This document shows positions 61,710-64,000 of a stretch of DNA of 64,000 nucleotides, in pieces. Every line of letters starts with the position of its first letter. The first letter of the stretch is position 1. The notes beneath the pieces were generated by a model. The model searched no databases and was not told where the DNA came from. It was given only the letters and a program-made list of their open reading frames with translations. This DNA comes from Bacteroidales bacterium (GTDB lineage Bacteria > Bacteroidota > Bacteroidia > Bacteroidales > Paludibacteraceae): contig CAAGHA010000128.1 of NCBI GenBank assembly GCA_900769555.1, positions 1 through 64,000 on the forward strand, written 5' to 3'. Position numbers and translations under genes: made by a program.

Positions 61710-64000
61710 ATAAATATAAATTATTTTTTCTTTTCTTTTTTTTTATTGTCCCGAAATTTTCAATTGCTCAGATTGTAACTGAAATTTCCGGTATTGTTAG
61801 AGATTCTGCATCCAACGAAATATTACCCTATGTATCCGTTTATTTTAAAAATACAACAAAGGGTACGATGACTGATCTTCATGGTGCATTTTCTTTGGTG
61901 ACAGATCAATCAGGAACGTTAGTTGTTTCTATGGTCGGGTTTAAAGAAAAATCTTTTTATATCAAAGCTAATGGAAAAAAACGTTCATTGAAAGTTAAAT
62001 TATCTTCTGATTTTTATGGCTTGGATGAAATTGTTGTTAAGCCTAAACGAGTGAAGTATGAGCGTAAAAACAATCCGGCTGTGAACTTCGTTAAAGAGGT
62101 TATTGCTAACAAGGATAAAGCTGCTATTCAGAATCAACCTCATTACTCTTTTGATCGGTATCAAAAGTTGTCCTATTTTTGGAATGAATTTGAAGATGGT
62201 AAGTTTGGAATATTGAATAACAATTTTGCGTTTTTGTATGATCATATAGATACTTTAGATGATGGGACAACGGTGTTGCCGTTAGGTCTTAGAGAAAATA
62301 TTTCAACAATTTATACGAAAAATAATCCGCATAAAACGCATACTATTATACAGGCGAAAAAACAAGATGGTTTGGATGAATTTTTGCCTCAAGAGGGGGT
62401 GCAAAAGACTTTGGATGAGATGTTTCAAGAGATTGATATTTATGATAATGATATTGTTTTGCTCTCCAATCATTTTGTTAGTCCTCTTTCTTCTATAGCT
62501 CCATCTTTTTATAAATATTACATTATCGACTCGTTGGTAATTGATGGTGAGCCTTGTATAAATTTAGGATTTACACCATTTACGGCTGAAGCGTATGGTT
62601 TTTCGGGTAGTTTATTTGTTACATTGGATAGTTTAAAGTATGTAAAGAAGGCTGTTTTTAATGTACCGAAGGATATTAATATGAATTTTGTGCAAAATAT
62701 GCATATCGAGTTAGAGTATAAGATGGATACCAACGGAGCAAGGTTAAAGACTCGGGATTATATGACGGCCGACTTCTTTGTTCCTGCTCTTCCTCGGATA
62801 TATGGTGAGCGTTTGAATACTTATAATAATTTTTCGTTTGAACCTTTAGCTGATTCTTATTTTGAAAATGATAATCCGGTTGAAGAGCGTGAAAATGCAA
62901 ATTTATTTACTCAATCTCAATGGGATTCTTTAAGAGCAGAACCATTAAAAACGCAAGAGAGTCAGGTTGATGCAATAATGCAAGAGGTACGAGGAGTAAA
63001 GTCTTTTCGGGTGGTTGAGACAATTGCTAAATTTTGTGTAGATAATTACATCCCTACAAAAAAAATCAATAGTCAGTTTGATGTCGGACCGATATTCAGT
63101 GTGGTGACTAAAAATGCGTTAGAAGGTTGGAGAGTCAGAGTAGGGGGCGAGACGACAACTTTTTTTGATAAACACTTTTTTTTGAGCACTTATGGAGCTT
63201 GGGGGTTCAAAGATAAACGTCCTAAGGGGTATGGAGCATTGGAATATTCGTTTAATGATAAAAAATTATATAGAACGGAATTTCCAGTTCACTCCTTAAA
63301 AGCTTCAATTAAGTATGATGTTGCAAAGGTTGGAGAGGATTTTTCCGGTGGAAATATATTGTCTTCTCTTTTTAATCGCTCTGACGATAGGAATGCTATA
63401 TATCAATTGAATGCTGCATTATCTTATCAGAGGGAGTCTTATTCCGGATTTTCTTTTACTATTGATTTTGTACATCAAAAGTCATACTCTTCCGAGTTAA
63501 CACAATTCTTTCGCTATAATAACGATAATAGGTTAGAAAAACTTGATGACTATTCGATGTTTACCGCTAATGTTGCATTACGTTATGCTCCGGGAGAAAA
63601 GTTCTATTCTTCAAGAAGATATCGCTACTCTTTATCTAGAGAGAAGCCTGTATTTATTTTGTCTCATAGTGTTGGTATAGATGGTGTATTGGGGTCTGAT
63701 TATACCTACAATAAAACACAATTGAGTTTTGATAAACGTTTTTGGCTCTCATATTTCGGTTATTTGAATGTCTCACTGAAAGGTGCAAAGATTTGGAACA
63801 GAGTTCCTTATCCATTATTGGATGTTCCTAATATCCGTTTTTCAAGATTATCTGATGATAATGCGTTTATGCTGATGGATCCGGTTGAGTTTATAAATGA
63901 TTGGTCAGCAACATGGTATCTTTCTTATTTTATGGGAGGTTTGATTTTGAATCGAATTCCTGTTATTCGCAAATTGCAATTGAGAGAGGTGATAACGTTC
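61706..64000 (+). CDS. Carboxypeptidase-regulatory / DUF5686 outer-membrane protein (3' partial)
   Basis: At least 765 residues, cut by the window end. It has a signal peptide (FFLFFFFIVPKFSIAQ) and an N-terminal carboxypeptidase-regulatory-like domain (ISGIVRDSASNEILPYVSVY, then GAFSLVTDQSGTLVVSMVGF). A long DUF5686-type region follows, then aromatic-rich beta strands of an outer-membrane barrel from about 450. No TonB-box plug domain is seen, so it is not a standard SusC. The start overlaps the rnz stop by 3 bases. Confidence 0.82.
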   Translation, partial: MNKYKLFFLFFFFIVPKFSIAQIVTEISGIVRDSASNEILPYVSVYFKNTTKGTMTDLHGAFSLVTDQSGTLVVSMVGFKEKSFYIKANGKKRSLKVKLSSDFYGLDEIVVKPKRVKYERKNNPAVNFVKEVIANKDKAAIQNQPHYSFDRYQKLSYFWNEFEDGKFGILNNNFAFLYDHIDTLDDGTTVLPLGLRENISTIYTKNNPHKTHTIIQAKKQDGLDEFLPQEGVQKTLDEMFQEIDIYDNDIVLLSNHFVSPLSSIAPSFYKYYIIDSLVIDGEPCINLGFTPFTAEAYGFSGSLFVTLDSLKYVKKAVFNVPKDINMNFVQNMHIELEYKMDTNGARLKTRDYMTADFFVPALPRIYGERLNTYNNFSFEPLADSYFENDNPVEERENANLFTQSQWDSLRAEPLKTQESQVDAIMQEVRGVKSFRVVETIAKFCVDNYIPTKKINSQFDVGPIFSVVTKNALEGWRVRVGGETTTFFDKHFFLSTYGAWGFKDKRPKGYGALEYSFNDKKLYRTEFPVHSLKASIKYDVAKVGEDFSGGNILSSLFNRSDDRNAIYQLNAALSYQRESYSGFSFTIDFVHQKSYSSELTQFFRYNNDNRLEKLDDYSMFTANVALRYAPGEKFYSSRRYRYSLSREKPVFILSHSVGIDGVLGSDYTYNKTQLSFDKRFWLSYFGYLNVSLKGAKIWNRVPYPLLDVPNIRFSRLSDDNAFMLMDPVEFINDWSATWYLSYFMGGLILNRIPVIRKLQLREVITF

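Overview
This window looks like chromosomal DNA of a low-GC member of the Bacteroidota, most likely order Bacteroidales. I infer this from three things. Many genes are preceded by the Bacteroidetes-type -7 box TAnnTTTG, and Shine-Dalgarno sequences are largely absent. Several proteins belong to families mostly confined to this phylum (DUF4199, DUF6048/DUF6452-like, PepSY-like, TonB C-terminal mini-proteins, carboxypeptidase-regulatory/DUF5686). One large secreted esterase ends in a type IX secretion sorting domain. I do not assign a genus. Family names and DUF/TIGR numbers are from memory and were not searched.

Layout. 1-2.5 kb: a 5'-truncated surface-type protein with nine visible 84-bp repeats fused to a histidine phosphatase, then an HD hydrolase. 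2.6-8.3 kb: an ABC-F ATPase, GTP-type PEP carboxykinase with a strong terminator, a 16-unit 33-bp tandem array, and an AAA/DUF4143 ATPase. 8.3-12 kb: an accessory-looking patch with a radical SAM/SPASM enzyme and its partner lipoprotein, a broken NERD gene, bcp, a small secreted protein, and many fragments of a dispersed inverted-repeat element. 12-24.6 kb: ABC exporter, phenylacetate-CoA ligase with ACT protein, a LytS/LytTR two-component operon with an FAD oxidoreductase, an EEP hydrolase with a beta-helix lipoprotein, and acyltransferase with nitrilase. 24.6-32 kb: an operon of PBP1A, alpha-oxoamine synthase, guanine deaminase and rhodanese, diverging from a Yip1-like protein, smpB and a ModF-like ATPase. 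32-41 kb: rplU-rpmA with a structured leader, the type IX esterase, pspC-uvrB, an antiporter, and two near-complete copies of the dispersed element. 41-52.4 kb: cell-envelope proteins, tatAC, and a seven-gene operon ending in transketolase. 52.5-64 kb: SRP RNA with tRNA-Thr, purM-prfA-cysK, hsp20, rpsA, an OmpA-family protein, rnz and a truncated DUF5686 protein.

Most of the window is ordinary housekeeping sequence in short operons. The features most worth a second look are: the repeat/phosphatase fusion; the radical SAM-lipoprotein pair; a MITE-like family with about 20-bp terminal inverted repeats, seen at eleven places in intergenic DNA and apparently shaping a stop codon, a leader and promoter regions; the 33-bp array after pckG; a structured 122-bp inverted-repeat element at 23.5 kb; and an SRP RNA whose apical loop is UGAU instead of GGAA.
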